A stretch of DNA of 64,000 nt from Salinimicrobium terrae DSM 17865 (GCF_000424665.1 NZ_KE384221.1:124001-188000), one strand, 5' to 3'. Positions 8,432-16,627 are shown, counted from the first letter of the stretch. Translations and numbers: made by a program. Notes: generated by a model not told the origin, from the sequence alone.

Positions 8432-9610
8432 TTAAGTTGTTAGTAGTTTCTTTATACTTTTTGAAGCTTCTTCCAGTGAATTAGCGTCCCAATTAGATAT
8501 GTAAAGATTTTTTTTGGCCAATTCTACATCAGGAAAGTAATCCCTAAAAGCTGCCCAATAATTATTTCCTTTTTCTGATTGTCGAAATTGAAATTGCGAA
8601 TAGATTATTGATGGATGAATTTGACATTCTTTCGCAAACCGACTAACCATTAAATGATTATTTATGAGAGGTTCTATATATCTCATCTTTTCTTCAGAAA
8701 TTAAATAGTCACTTGCAAATTGGTTTGCTTTATCTTCTTGGATTAAAAACAAATCGGGTTCACCAGTTAAATGATATTTAACCTTTTGCAATAATTCAAG
8801 ATCGAATAAAACGTGATGGAGTTCGTGAATTAGTGCAAACCAAATGGTAGCGTAGTTCTTATTTAAATCTGTAATAACAATAGAAGGTTTACCTTTTATT
8901 ACAAATGTCGCACCTCTGATTTGTGTTTTAGGTAACATAGGTTGAAAAACAACTGTGACACCAACGTTATAGAGAGCACGAAAAACAGTTAATAAACCTT
9001 CTGGAACATTTTGGGTGTAAGGTTTTATCTTTGGAATTAACTCCAATAATTCCTCCCGCGAGTATTCATTTGGATTATCAATTAATTCAAAATATTTATA
9101 AGATGATTTAATCCAAAAATCTTTCATTTTATCATTGAAAGATCTTTTAGTTCTACTGTATAAAGCCTCGCCTAATTCTTGCTCATAATCGTAAATGCTG
9201 TCTAAACCAAAAAATTCACAAATCCTATCACTTAATCCTTCTACGGTATCCTTCTTATCTATAAAACCTAAGGAGGCTAAGGTCTTTAAGTCAAAGTATT
9301 TGTTAATAAAAGTTATATCCATAGAATTCTGTAAATCTTTTATTTCAAAAGAAGGACGATCCTTAAAATGGAGCATAACCGTTTCTTCCAAGCTTAAACC
9401 TAAAAATTCACCAAGTTTTAGTAAATTAATTATGTCTGTCTGTTTCGAAGTCTTATCTACAATGCCATCTAAGCTACGCCGTTGTAGGCCTGAAAGTCGT
9501 TCGAATTGAGTTTTGGTCAGACCTGTTTTTTCCAACTTTTCCTTTAGAAGCTTTTCGAAGGACAGTTCTTCTTTAAGATTAAAACTCTTTTTTAAAATCT
9601 CATTTATCAT
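8432..9610 (-). CDS. XRE-family HTH / ImmA-IrrE metallopeptidase
   Basis: A 392-aa fusion. Residues 16-80 form an XRE-like HTH (LTKTQFERLSGLQRRSLDGI). The C-terminal half is an ImmA/IrrE peptidase with HELHH at 262-266 as zinc site and E292 in QEDKANQFASDYLI as probable third ligand. Such proteins cleave repressors or antitoxins in phages, integrative elements and stress responses. Here the DNA-binding and protease parts are on one chain. Two copies of a palindrome, AGGTAAATTTAC, in the promoter suggest autoregulation. The 160-aa gene follows after 9 bp. Confidence 0.9.
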   Translation of the reverse strand: MINEILKKSFNLKEELSFEKLLKEKLEKTGLTKTQFERLSGLQRRSLDGIVDKTSKQTDIINLLKLGEFLGLSLEETVMLHFKDRPSFEIKDLQNSMDITFINKYFDLKTLASLGFIDKKDTVEGLSDRICEFFGLDSIYDYEQELGEALYSRTKRSFNDKMKDFWIKSSYKYFELIDNPNEYSREELLELIPKIKPYTQNVPEGLLTVFRALYNVGVTVVFQPMLPKTQIRGATFVIKGKPSIVITDLNKNYATIWFALIHELHHVLFDLELLQKVKYHLTGEPDLFLIQEDKANQFASDYLISEEKMRYIEPLINNHLMVSRFAKECQIHPSIIYSQFQFRQSEKGNNYWAAFRDYFPDVELAKKNLYISNWDANSLEEASKSIKKLLTT

Positions 9611-9613
9611 TCA

Positions 9614-9627
9614 AGGTAAATTTACCT
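9614..9627. promoter_or_regulatory. Palindromic operator 1 of XRE-ImmA gene
   Basis: AGGTAAATTTACCT is a perfect 14-bp palindrome. It lies 4 bp upstream of the start codon at 9610 and adjoins the -7 box TATATTTG (9628-9635, minus strand). Binding here would block transcription start. Confidence 0.68.
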
Positions 9628-9635
9628 CAAATATA
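9628..9635 (-). promoter_or_regulatory. Bacteroidota -7 box for XRE-ImmA gene
   Basis: TATATTTG on the minus strand matches TAnnTTTG exactly. It is placed 18 bp upstream of the start codon at 9610, between the two palindromes. The -33 element is weak. It gives the downstream part of the operon its own promoter. Confidence 0.6.
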
Positions 9636-9665
9636 CATTTTTATTTCACATAGAGTTAAAAATAA

Positions 9666-9678
9666 AGGTAAATTTACT
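9666..9678. promoter_or_regulatory. Palindromic operator 2 of XRE-ImmA gene
   Basis: AGGTAAATTTACT repeats operator 1 with one terminal change. Centres of the two sites are about 52 bp apart (five helical turns), which would allow two dimers to bind the same face of DNA. Confidence 0.6.
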
Positions 9679-9762
9679 TTTTTAAAATCACACATAACGG
9701 TTATATGAAGCTTATTATCCCAAAGTGTGCTAAGATTTCATATACATCGATAACTACTTTTT

Positions 9763-11064
9763 TTATTGATCCCTTTTCATCATTTTAATTAATGGCTTTA
9801 AATCGTCAATTGAAAAATTTTCATTGAGCTGTAAAAAATGAATGTTTTGTAATTCCTTGGGCAATCTTTGAAAATCTATTGGACCTATTGAAATAGGAAT
9901 AACATTAATCTTTCCCTCTACTTGTTTCAGTAAACCTATTTCTAATTCTTTCTTTAACCATTCAGAATCGTAATAATCTTTAGTGATTACAATAATCATA
10001 AATCGACTATTATTAATTGCTTCGGTTAGTGTGTTTTGAATGTCTTGACTCGGTTTGAGTTCCATATCATACCAAACTGAAAGTCGAACATCCATCAAGA
10101 AAGACCTTAATCTTTCAATTTCTTTAATATTATTATGGGAATAGCTTATAAAGGCATCATATTTCTTATTTTCTTTTTCAGGCATTTGCTGTTCTTTGAA
10201 AATCTCTGTTAAATCAGACAAGAATGCATCAACTTGAGTATGTGTTTCATCAATTTTATATTCAATAACTTCTAACCTCTTATCAAGTAGAAGTCTCTTT
10301 TTCTCTGCGAAATTAAACTTGTGATCTGGGAGCAAAATATAGTGCTTGTCAATGGTTCTATTAAAAATTGAGCTAAGTCTGTCAAGCACATTTTCTAAGT
10401 CTGGATCAGAAGCCCCGTATCCAATAAATAAAACTGTATAAACAGAAAATAATGTTTCAAGAAACTGCCTATACTCTGGTGATCTAAAAAATAATTTTTG
10501 ATAACCTCTACTTCCTAAAACTATTGTATTTGGTCTATCAAGGTCTCCGTGAACTTTAAAAATATAGAAATCATCTTTTCTTAATGGGGAAGAAATATTA
10601 AGTAGATCTTCTTGCGTAAATTTATTAGGGATTGTTCCAGAGTGATGCAGGGTATAAGCACCTTCAATTAAATTATCATAATTTGAAGTCATTATACTTC
10701 TGAAAGGAATCTGCGGTAAAAGCTTATGAGTAGCAGACGGCTTTACATATTTATCTCGAAATACTTGCTGTAAAAAATCTCCAAAATCGTGATTACTTAT
10801 TGTCTCCTGAATTTCTTGAGCAGCCATTATCAAGTTATCATTTTGAATCATTTCTTTAATATCATCAGGATTAACAGAGAAAATGACTCTTTTGTCAATG
10901 GCGAATTCCAATAATTCATCTAAAAACCACTTCCAATTTGGTAAATTAATACCATTGCTTCTTTTCACAGAAGATGATAATCCTGCACCTACGAACAAAA
11001 TGCACTTTTTGTCCTTAATGGAATTTATTAATTCTCCTGGTATGAATCCTTTAAATTTTTTCAT
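9763..11064 (-). CDS. SIR2-TIR fusion protein, probable NAD-consuming defence effector
   Basis: A 433-aa soluble protein with two NAD-processing domains. Residues 1-290 form a SIR2-like domain: FVGAGLSSS (24-32), MTSNYDNLIE (125-134), KVHGD (170-174, likely catalytic H172) and FIGYGASDPDLE. Residues 300-430 form a TIR domain: YDAFISYSHNN, then VWYDMELKPSQDI, then SEWLKKELEIGLL with probable catalytic E373. SIR2 and TIR domains each deplete NAD in known phage-defence proteins; their covalent joining is unusual. There is no SLOG domain, so it is not an ordinary ThsA. It lies within the type I R-M operon, 152 bp from the XRE-ImmA gene. Confidence 0.9.
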   Translation of the reverse strand: MKKFKGFIPGELINSIKDKKCILFVGAGLSSSVKRSNGINLPNWKWFLDELLEFAIDKRVIFSVNPDDIKEMIQNDNLIMAAQEIQETISNHDFGDFLQQVFRDKYVKPSATHKLLPQIPFRSIMTSNYDNLIEGAYTLHHSGTIPNKFTQEDLLNISSPLRKDDFYIFKVHGDLDRPNTIVLGSRGYQKLFFRSPEYRQFLETLFSVYTVLFIGYGASDPDLENVLDRLSSIFNRTIDKHYILLPDHKFNFAEKKRLLLDKRLEVIEYKIDETHTQVDAFLSDLTEIFKEQQMPEKENKKYDAFISYSHNNIKEIERLRSFLMDVRLSVWYDMELKPSQDIQNTLTEAINNSRFMIIVITKDYYDSEWLKKELEIGLLKQVEGKINVIPISIGPIDFQRLPKELQNIHFLQLNENFSIDDLKPLIKMMKRDQ

Positions 11065-11093
11065 TTCTTGATTCTGCTAATTGCAGGTAAAGT

Positions 11094-11172
11094 CCCGTGT
11101 AAAAACAGGGCGAGCTGGCGAGCGTGATTGTCCGTAGGACGATCAGGCGTTGCAAGCGAGCACGAAATTTCG
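11094..11172. other. GC-rich hairpin cluster between SIR2-TIR and AbiC-like genes
   Basis: The 154-bp gap contains three inverted repeats. CCC-G-TGT with ACAGGG lies at 11094-11110. GATTGTCC/GGACGATC with a GTA loop lies at 11126-11144. The palindrome CGAAATTTCG lies at 11163-11172. Base composition is conspicuously richer in G+C than the flanking genes. On the minus strand it would form part of the SIR2-TIR leader. It may be a mobile repeat, an attC-like site or an RNA element; no family is recognised. Confidence 0.5.
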
Positions 11173-11218
11173 ATTTGAGATAGTTTTGAACATTGTTTTT
11201 ATATAAGGTTAGCAAAAG

Positions 11219-12397
11219 TTATTTCAATTGTTCAAGAGATTCGTATTCAACGTTTTTGTAGTATGTTTTATATCTAATTCCAAATAGATGTTCACCAGGT
11301 AAATTCTTTATTAGATTGTATGTAGTAATTAGATTGGTTTTAATGTTAGCGTCAGTTTGTTTTTCTGGTGTAAATTCCCATTTCATACCTATGGAAGAAA
11401 TACTATTTATAAAAAGTAATGCTTGCTCATAAGTAGAAAGCTGGGCACGATACATTTTTCCATAAGCATATTTTTCATTTTCAGTCAAATCCATATGATT
11501 ATTTAAGTACTTATAACTTTGAAATAAATGTCGAAAGAAATGCCCCAGTCGGAACTGATGACCTCCATAATATTTTTCATAATCAAGATCCATTTTAAAG
11601 TCTTTAGCTAATTCTGAGAATCCATCAGTTTTTCCTAAATGGTTTCTGTTCGCATATAATTCATCAACAAGTTTATGTAAATCTTTAAGTGGGAAATCTC
11701 TTGACTTTTTCCAATTATTATATCGATCCTTATTGGATTTTTTGGGTTTCATTTTCATCCAATACAACAGCTTATAATAATAGACGGAGTTATATTTTTT
11801 TCTAATGTTCTTCCTGATAACAGATTCTCCCTCAACGCCAAGTCCATAGAATACGATAGAATAAGCAATATCGATCCTAGCTAATTCAATTAAACTGATT
11901 TTGGGATTAATGTCCTTAACAACTTTTTTTAACTTCTCGGCATATTTTGGATTTAGGTAATCTTCAGTCTTAGTTGAGTTAGAAAATTTCCTGACTTCTC
12001 GGTAACATTCAATAAACTCATTGAAAATTTCACGAATTACCTGTCTATTTTCATAAACAATGTAGTCATCAAGTTTGTACTTTCGATATCTAAGTTCATT
12101 TATGTTTTCCCTATAAATTCTCATCATTTCAAAAAATGATGATTCGAAGGCGTTTCTTTTATTCTCTTTTGTTTGAGCACTAAAAGATAAATAGATTAGT
12201 AATGTACCTGCTAATGCGAAAAAGGTACCAATTACACCTCCTACAAAATCACCGAATTGACCGGTTGTTGTATAATCGGTATCGTTTTTTGTAAATACTT
12301 CAAATCCATCGATTGAGCTTTTTCTTAGGAAGAATATTAAAGTTGTAATTCCTAAGATGAGGAACACCCAAGCCAGTCTTTCAATCGTTTTTGTCAT
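11219..12397 (-). CDS. Putative phage abortive infection membrane protein (putAbiC type)
   Basis: About 392 aa from the ATG at 12397. A longer frame from the ATG at 12442 would give 407 aa and overlap hsdM by 17 bp. Two membrane segments open the protein: WVFLILGITTLIFFL and FVGGVIGTFFALAGTLLIYL. A soluble region begins FESSFFEMMRIYRENINELRY and continues to HQFRLGHFFRHLFQSYKYL, the signature of the putative phage abortive infection family. The later start places the hydrophobic segment close to the N terminus. AbiC-like proteins are found in defence islands and type I R-M loci. Mechanism is unknown. Confidence 0.82.
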   Translation of the reverse strand: MTKTIERLAWVFLILGITTLIFFLRKSSIDGFEVFTKNDTDYTTTGQFGDFVGGVIGTFFALAGTLLIYLSFSAQTKENKRNAFESSFFEMMRIYRENINELRYRKYKLDDYIVYENRQVIREIFNEFIECYREVRKFSNSTKTEDYLNPKYAEKLKKVVKDINPKISLIELARIDIAYSIVFYGLGVEGESVIRKNIRKKYNSVYYYKLLYWMKMKPKKSNKDRYNNWKKSRDFPLKDLHKLVDELYANRNHLGKTDGFSELAKDFKMDLDYEKYYGGHQFRLGHFFRHLFQSYKYLNNHMDLTENEKYAYGKMYRAQLSTYEQALLFINSISSIGMKWEFTPEKQTDANIKTNLITTYNLIKNLPGEHLFGIRYKTYYKNVEYESLEQLK

Positions 12398-12425
12398 TGT
12401 GTTTTTAAGGCCACTTTTTTGTTTT

Positions 12426-14006
12426 TTAAAATGTTTTGTCAAAATTCGCTTTAATCTTTTCCTTCAATTTTTCCCCTTTTTCAAACTGTTCCAGTAACTG
12501 CGCTTTGAGCCCTTCCATTTTTTCTTCAAAAGGAATCCCGTCGTCTTCTTCGGCTTCTGTCCCAACATAGATTCCAGGGGTGAGTTTGTAATCCTGCTTT
12601 TGTACTTCCTCCAAAGCGGTCGCTTTACAGAACCCTTCAACATTTTCGTAATTTCCGTCTCGGTTTCTCCACTTGTGGTAGGTTTCAGCAATTTTATTAA
12701 TATCATCATCACTAAAAACCCGCAGTTTTCTGCTGACCATTGTGCCCATTTTAGAAGCGTCCAGGAACAGGATCTCGTTGTTGCGCTCGCGGTGGGTGCC
12801 GTCTTTTCCGTCGCGATTCTTGCTCAGGATGAAAAGGCAGGCGGGGATCCCGGTGGTGAGGAACAGCTTATCGGGCAGGCGCACGATGGCATCTATCATA
12901 GAATTGTCTACCATATGCTGCCGCACGTTTTTTTCTCCCTTGTTGTTGGAGGTCATCGCGCCATTTGCCATTACAATTCCGGCAGTTCCGGTGTCGCTCA
13001 GGTGGTGCCAGAAGGTTTGCATCCACATATAATTGGCGCTGCCATCTGTAGTGAATTCTTCTTTGGGACCAAATAACCGGGGATCGCCATCGGGCAGATC
13101 CTCCGGATGCCAATTGCTCAGATTAAATGGCGGATTGGCAATGATATAGTCGGCTTTGAGGTTTGGGAACTTGTCATCGAGCAAAGAATTCCCCAGTTTA
13201 ATATCAAAAGAAAGGTCGCGCAGCATCAGGTTCATCAGGCATAATCGCAAGGTTTGAGCGGTCATTTCCTGTCCGTAGATCGCGATGTCTTTTTTGTTTC
13301 CGCCGTGTTCTTTGATGAACTTCAAACTCTGCACAAACATCCCACCACTCCCACAAGCCGGATCGAAGATACGGCCTTTGTAAGGCTCCAATAGTTCCAC
13401 CAGCAGCCTTACAATACTTCCGGGCGTAAAGAACTGCCCCGCACCCGAGCCTTCGGCCATTGCAAATCGGCCAATATAATATTCATAGATACGGCCCAGA
13501 ATATCGCTTTCGGGATTTTCCTTTTCAGAAAATTTGGGGTGGGAGAGGAGGTTGATGATTCCGCCGGTTTGTTTGGGAGATAGTTCACTCCGCACAAAGA
13601 TCCGCGGCAAAATATTCACCAGCTGGGGGTTATACCCCGTTAAAAGTTCCTGGATCACATCAAAGGCATCATCAACCTTCACCTTGATATCATCCTGCTC
13701 TGCATTGTCCTTTAAATATTGCCAGGAAGCGGTTTTGGGAATTTTAAAAGTATTTCGGGAACGGTATTCATCCCGGTCTTCTAGAACATAATTCATCTCC
13801 TCCTTATCTGTAGTGTAATAATCAGATTCCGGATCATTTAGCTGTTCCTTCAATTCCTCCCGCACCACCTCATAGCGCTCGCTAAGGTGCTTTACGAAAA
13901 CAAGGGGAAGGATGTAGTTTTTATAGTTATTCTCAGATACCGCGCCGCGCAATTCGTTCGCCGCATCCCAGAGTTCTTTTTCAAAATCAATATCTGCTTT
14001 TGCCAT
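12426..14006 (-). CDS. hsdM: Type I restriction-modification methyltransferase subunit M
   Basis: A 526-aa N6-adenine methyltransferase of normal length. The N-terminal HsdM domain (residues 8-160) is followed by FFTPGSIVRLL (192-202), the SAM-binding motif DPACGSGG (215-222) and the catalytic NPPF (291-294). It methylates the HsdS target and protects host DNA. It is the first gene of the minus-strand operon and probably sets its main promoter; an imperfect -7 box TAACTTTA lies about 60 bp upstream. It is unusual in being separated from hsdS by 5.3 kb of other defence genes. Confidence 0.97.
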   Translation of the reverse strand: MAKADIDFEKELWDAANELRGAVSENNYKNYILPLVFVKHLSERYEVVREELKEQLNDPESDYYTTDKEEMNYVLEDRDEYRSRNTFKIPKTASWQYLKDNAEQDDIKVKVDDAFDVIQELLTGYNPQLVNILPRIFVRSELSPKQTGGIINLLSHPKFSEKENPESDILGRIYEYYIGRFAMAEGSGAGQFFTPGSIVRLLVELLEPYKGRIFDPACGSGGMFVQSLKFIKEHGGNKKDIAIYGQEMTAQTLRLCLMNLMLRDLSFDIKLGNSLLDDKFPNLKADYIIANPPFNLSNWHPEDLPDGDPRLFGPKEEFTTDGSANYMWMQTFWHHLSDTGTAGIVMANGAMTSNNKGEKNVRQHMVDNSMIDAIVRLPDKLFLTTGIPACLFILSKNRDGKDGTHRERNNEILFLDASKMGTMVSRKLRVFSDDDINKIAETYHKWRNRDGNYENVEGFCKATALEEVQKQDYKLTPGIYVGTEAEEDDGIPFEEKMEGLKAQLLEQFEKGEKLKEKIKANFDKTF

Positions 14007-14110
14007 TTATATGGTAGGTTATTCTTTTTGGTGATTGTTGTTAAGACAGATTAACTGCAATAAAGTTAAGATTTTTTTAAGAAATAGAATTTCCTTTTAA
14101 TTTGTCATCA

Positions 14111-14168
14111 ACGGCACCGTTGCATCGCCGTTGCGTTGCCGTTGCTATGGCCGTTGCATTGCCGTTGA
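14111..14168. repeat. Phased CCGTTG repeat array A
   Basis: Five copies of CCGTTG begin at 14117, 14128, 14139, 14151 and 14162, spaced 11, 11, 12 and 11 bp, close to one helical turn. The first is preceded by an inverted copy (CAACGG at 14109-14114). The last copy ends GCCGTTGATTT, as in array B. The array is 100-160 bp upstream of hsdM and is non-coding. A regulator-binding array or a degenerate minisatellite are both possible. Confidence 0.6.
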
Positions 14169-14525
14169 TTTCTCATTGCTGTAAAATTAAGTTACTTTAT
14201 TTTCAACACTTTAAGGTTTAAAGTAGTCGTGCAACGGTAACGGTTGAAAATATCAAGGATTTTGCAGGTTAATAACCTCTAAATTGTTCCTGTAGGGAGG
14301 GAATAAGGCAAGTATGAATTAATTAAGTAAAAGTAAGTTAGCTTCTGAATAGCAAAAGGATTTTATAGGAAAGATTCACCGTAAAATATGTGCTTTTTCA
14401 GAGTCATATTTTGATTCCGGATAATGGAAAGAGGTTATGTTATTGACTCTTTTCATGAATTTAGTTTAATGTTCGAAGAAATATTATCTCCTGGCAGAGA
14501 TTTATCCAAAATTAAGAAGTAGAAG

Positions 14526-14623
14526 CCGTTGCCCAACGGTTGCAACCGTAAATGGATTGCCGTTGCCTAAGCGGTTGCTGAACGGTTGCTGGACGGTTGC
14601 TGGAGCCGTTGCTGAGCCGTTGA
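14526..14623. repeat. Phased CGTTG/CGGTTG repeat array B
   Basis: The core GTTG occurs at 14528, 14539, 14562, 14574, 14585, 14596, 14608 and 14619. Intervals are 11, 23, 12, 11, 11, 12 and 11 bp. The 23-bp step holds an inverted copy, giving the palindrome ACGGTTGCAACCGT (14536-14549). The array ends GCCGTTGATTT like array A, suggesting common origin. It lies between the divergent hsdM and histidine kinase genes. Confidence 0.6.
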
Positions 14624-14692
14624 TTTAATTTAAAATAGATCGCATTTTAATATGTAATTCGTTTAAATTCAACTGTTTAAAGAAAACAATGT

Positions 14693-14706
14693 ACGGTTGC
14701 AACCGT
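14693..14706. promoter_or_regulatory. Second copy of palindrome ACGGTTGCAACCGT
   Basis: This perfect 14-bp palindrome is identical to 14536-14549 in array B. Its half-site ACGGTTG is the same core that makes up the arrays, so a dimeric DNA-binding protein recognising this core is plausible. Confidence 0.5.
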
Positions 14707-14738
14707 GAGCTTCAAAAAGGGCTTTAATAGGATCCCTT

Positions 14739-14960
14739 TTAGTAAAAGTCAACATAGGTTCCATTGTGATCTGAATATGTAAAACCATCCTCTGAGAACT
14801 GATTCCAGGTCCCTACTTCAACTTTCTTTTTTTCGCTTAACCAGTCAGAAATGCAGATATGGTCAATATTTCTTTTTTTTTTGCCTTTGAAATAAGTTGT
14901 AATGAATATTTTTTGTCACTTCTAATGACCACCTGTTTAAGAAGATCTTCTAACTACAGT
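14739..14960 (-). pseudogene. Degraded gene fragment, possibly endonuclease/exonuclease/phosphatase family
   Basis: The minus-strand frame ending at the TAA at 14739-14741 encodes a coherent C terminus: RNIDHICISDWLSEKKK, then EVGTWNQFSEDGF, then YSDHNGTYVDFY. Upstream the coherent reading moves to another frame (EDLLKQVVIRSDKKYSLQL), with the shift falling in a run of ten A. No start codon is found. NIDHIxIS and SDHNG resemble the C-terminal motifs of the endonuclease/exonuclease/phosphatase family. It is a probable frameshifted remnant; the family call is tentative. Confidence 0.42.
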
Positions 14961-15162
14961 AAGATAAAAAACAATAATAGGAACCCCGATGGCTGCGGCT
15001 TATCTTCATTAGCTTAGTCCCTAGCTCCTGAAATTATAAGAAGAAAAATTATCTTCTTTTTCTCTTTTAATCCATTTTTTAAGATTCCTTCGCAAAATAT
15101 CACCATTTAACATTTTGATAAAATTCTTATATTGGAGAACCTAGCTACCATCTAATTTATTT

Positions 15163-16314
15163 ATGAGAAAAGCAGCCGAAATATTGAAACTCCAGAAGGA
15201 GAAGGTTTTGAATATGTGGGAGGAGTCAGTGAAGAAAGAAATAAAAGCTTCAAATTTTACTAGCAGAATAGCTCTAAGAGATCATTTACCTCATTTAATG
15301 GATGATATTAATAGAATAATACATCGCTTAGAAAATTTTGATGTTATTAAGGATAAGGAGCATTATGAAGAAGTTTATGAGCATTGTATCCAGCATGGAC
15401 GGCAAAGATCTTCCTCCTCTGGCTATACAGTAGATCAAATCTTAAGAGAATACATAATTTTTCATCGCATATTGACTGAAGTTTTAATGGAAGAAGATGC
15501 TTACAGCACAGAAGTAGGAATTGTGCTAAAATATGCTCTCGAAAATGCCATGCTCTTTTCGGTTAGCGCTTTCAGCAATTCTCTACAAGAGATGCGGCAA
15601 AAATTGATTGGTATTCTTGCTCATGATATGCGAAATCCTATTTCAGCCGCATATATGGCAATAAGCTCCATAGAGCATGATCAGGGAAAGGAGCGACTCG
15701 AAGTTATCAAGAAAATGGCTAAAAGTAGTTTGAACAGATCTCTTGACCTGATTGAGGGACTGCTAGATTCTATAACACTTCAAGCAGGAGAGGGAATATT
15801 TATGGATTTTTCTGAATTTAATCTGGTAGAGAGTGTTTCAACGATCTACCAGGAGGCTTCCCAGATCTACTCGAATGAGATCAGATTAGAGTGTGGTGAG
15901 GAGGAGGTTGTAGGTGTGTTTGATAAAATGATGGTTACAAGAGTCCTCGAAAACTTTATAAGCAATGCAGTAAAATATGGGGAATGGAACAAGCCGGTTT
16001 CTATATTGGTAGAAAATTTCCAGGAGTCCGTTTCTATTCGTGTTCACAACCAAGGGGAACCAATTTCTGAAGAAAGGCAAAAAGAGATATTTTACTTCTT
16101 GAACACGACCAATGGTGATAAGGCTATGGAGCTGAGAAGTTATGGAATGGGACTAGCTTTAGTTAAAGCAGTCTCAGATGCGCACAGTGGAAGTCTTGAA
16201 ATTAAGAGTAACAAAAAAGAAGGAACTACCTTTTCAATAACTTTAAATAAAGCTAAAAATAGTCCCGGGAAAAAACGAGTTGCTTTAAATTTCTCTTACA
16301 ATGACAATCTTTAG
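15163..16314 (+). CDS. Orphan sensor histidine kinase with RsbRD-like sensory domain
   Basis: A 383-aa soluble kinase. Residues about 10-145 resemble the RsbRD/RsbT co-antagonist N-terminal helical sensor domain, ending in GYTVDQILREYIIFHRI. The HisKA H-box is ILAHDMRNPIS, phosphoacceptor near residue 153. The ATPase domain has the N box ENFISNAVKYG and G box YGMGLALVKAV. There is no transmembrane segment and no adjacent response regulator, so it is an orphan. Bacteroidota kinases of this kind often occur in stress or light-response contexts. It lies alone on the plus strand, downstream of the CCGTTG arrays. Confidence 0.88.
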   Translation: MRKAAEILKLQKEKVLNMWEESVKKEIKASNFTSRIALRDHLPHLMDDINRIIHRLENFDVIKDKEHYEEVYEHCIQHGRQRSSSSGYTVDQILREYIIFHRILTEVLMEEDAYSTEVGIVLKYALENAMLFSVSAFSNSLQEMRQKLIGILAHDMRNPISAAYMAISSIEHDQGKERLEVIKKMAKSSLNRSLDLIEGLLDSITLQAGEGIFMDFSEFNLVESVSTIYQEASQIYSNEIRLECGEEEVVGVFDKMMVTRVLENFISNAVKYGEWNKPVSILVENFQESVSIRVHNQGEPISEERQKEIFYFLNTTNGDKAMELRSYGMGLALVKAVSDAHSGSLEIKSNKKEGTTFSITLNKAKNSPGKKRVALNFSYNDNL

Positions 16315-16447
16315 CTTTACCAAACTTGAGTTATATTTTCTGATTGTTTGATAGCCTAGTTTCATTCTTTTTGCTGCCGGGCAGCATCATGAAGGGAAAA
16401 ATTATGTAGAACTGGTTCCCGATAAAGTATAGGCTATAATTTGCGGG

Positions 16448-16627
16448 TTATCTTTTTTTCTTTTTCCGCAGCATATTCAAGATTTTTAATTTAATGGCTG
16501 AGTAAGACTTCTTGTCTGCATAGAAATGTAGGAGCAGTATTGTGCTTAAAGCTACAACTCCATATGCCAAACCTATGTATAACAGTGTTCCCAAGAACTT
16601 CTTTTTTATAGAAGTTATCAATATCAA
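16448..16627 (-). CDS. Possible small single-pass membrane protein
   Basis: About 57-59 aa if started at one of two TTG codons (16627 or 16621). No in-frame ATG precedes the coherent part. The core is KKKFLGTLLYIGLAYGVVAL followed by a basic tail ending MLRKKKKR. The hydrophobic segment plus basic end look coding, but the missing ATG leaves doubt. It could be a remnant. Confidence 0.35.
   Translation of the reverse strand: MILITSIKKKFLGTLLYIGLAYGVVALSTILLLHFYADKKSYSAIKLKILNMLRKKKKR

Noticed and set aside
7940-11064. Canonical Thoeris system from TIR plus SIR2 genes
   Set aside because: The SIR2 protein lacks a SLOG domain and carries its own TIR, and unrelated genes lie between the two, so the canonical name is not justified.
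11094-11172. Retron non-coding RNA
   Set aside because: No reverse transcriptase gene is nearby.
14111-14623. CRISPR array
   Set aside because: The repeated unit is only 6-8 bp with a period of 11-12 bp; there are no 25-40 bp repeats with unique spacers and no cas genes.
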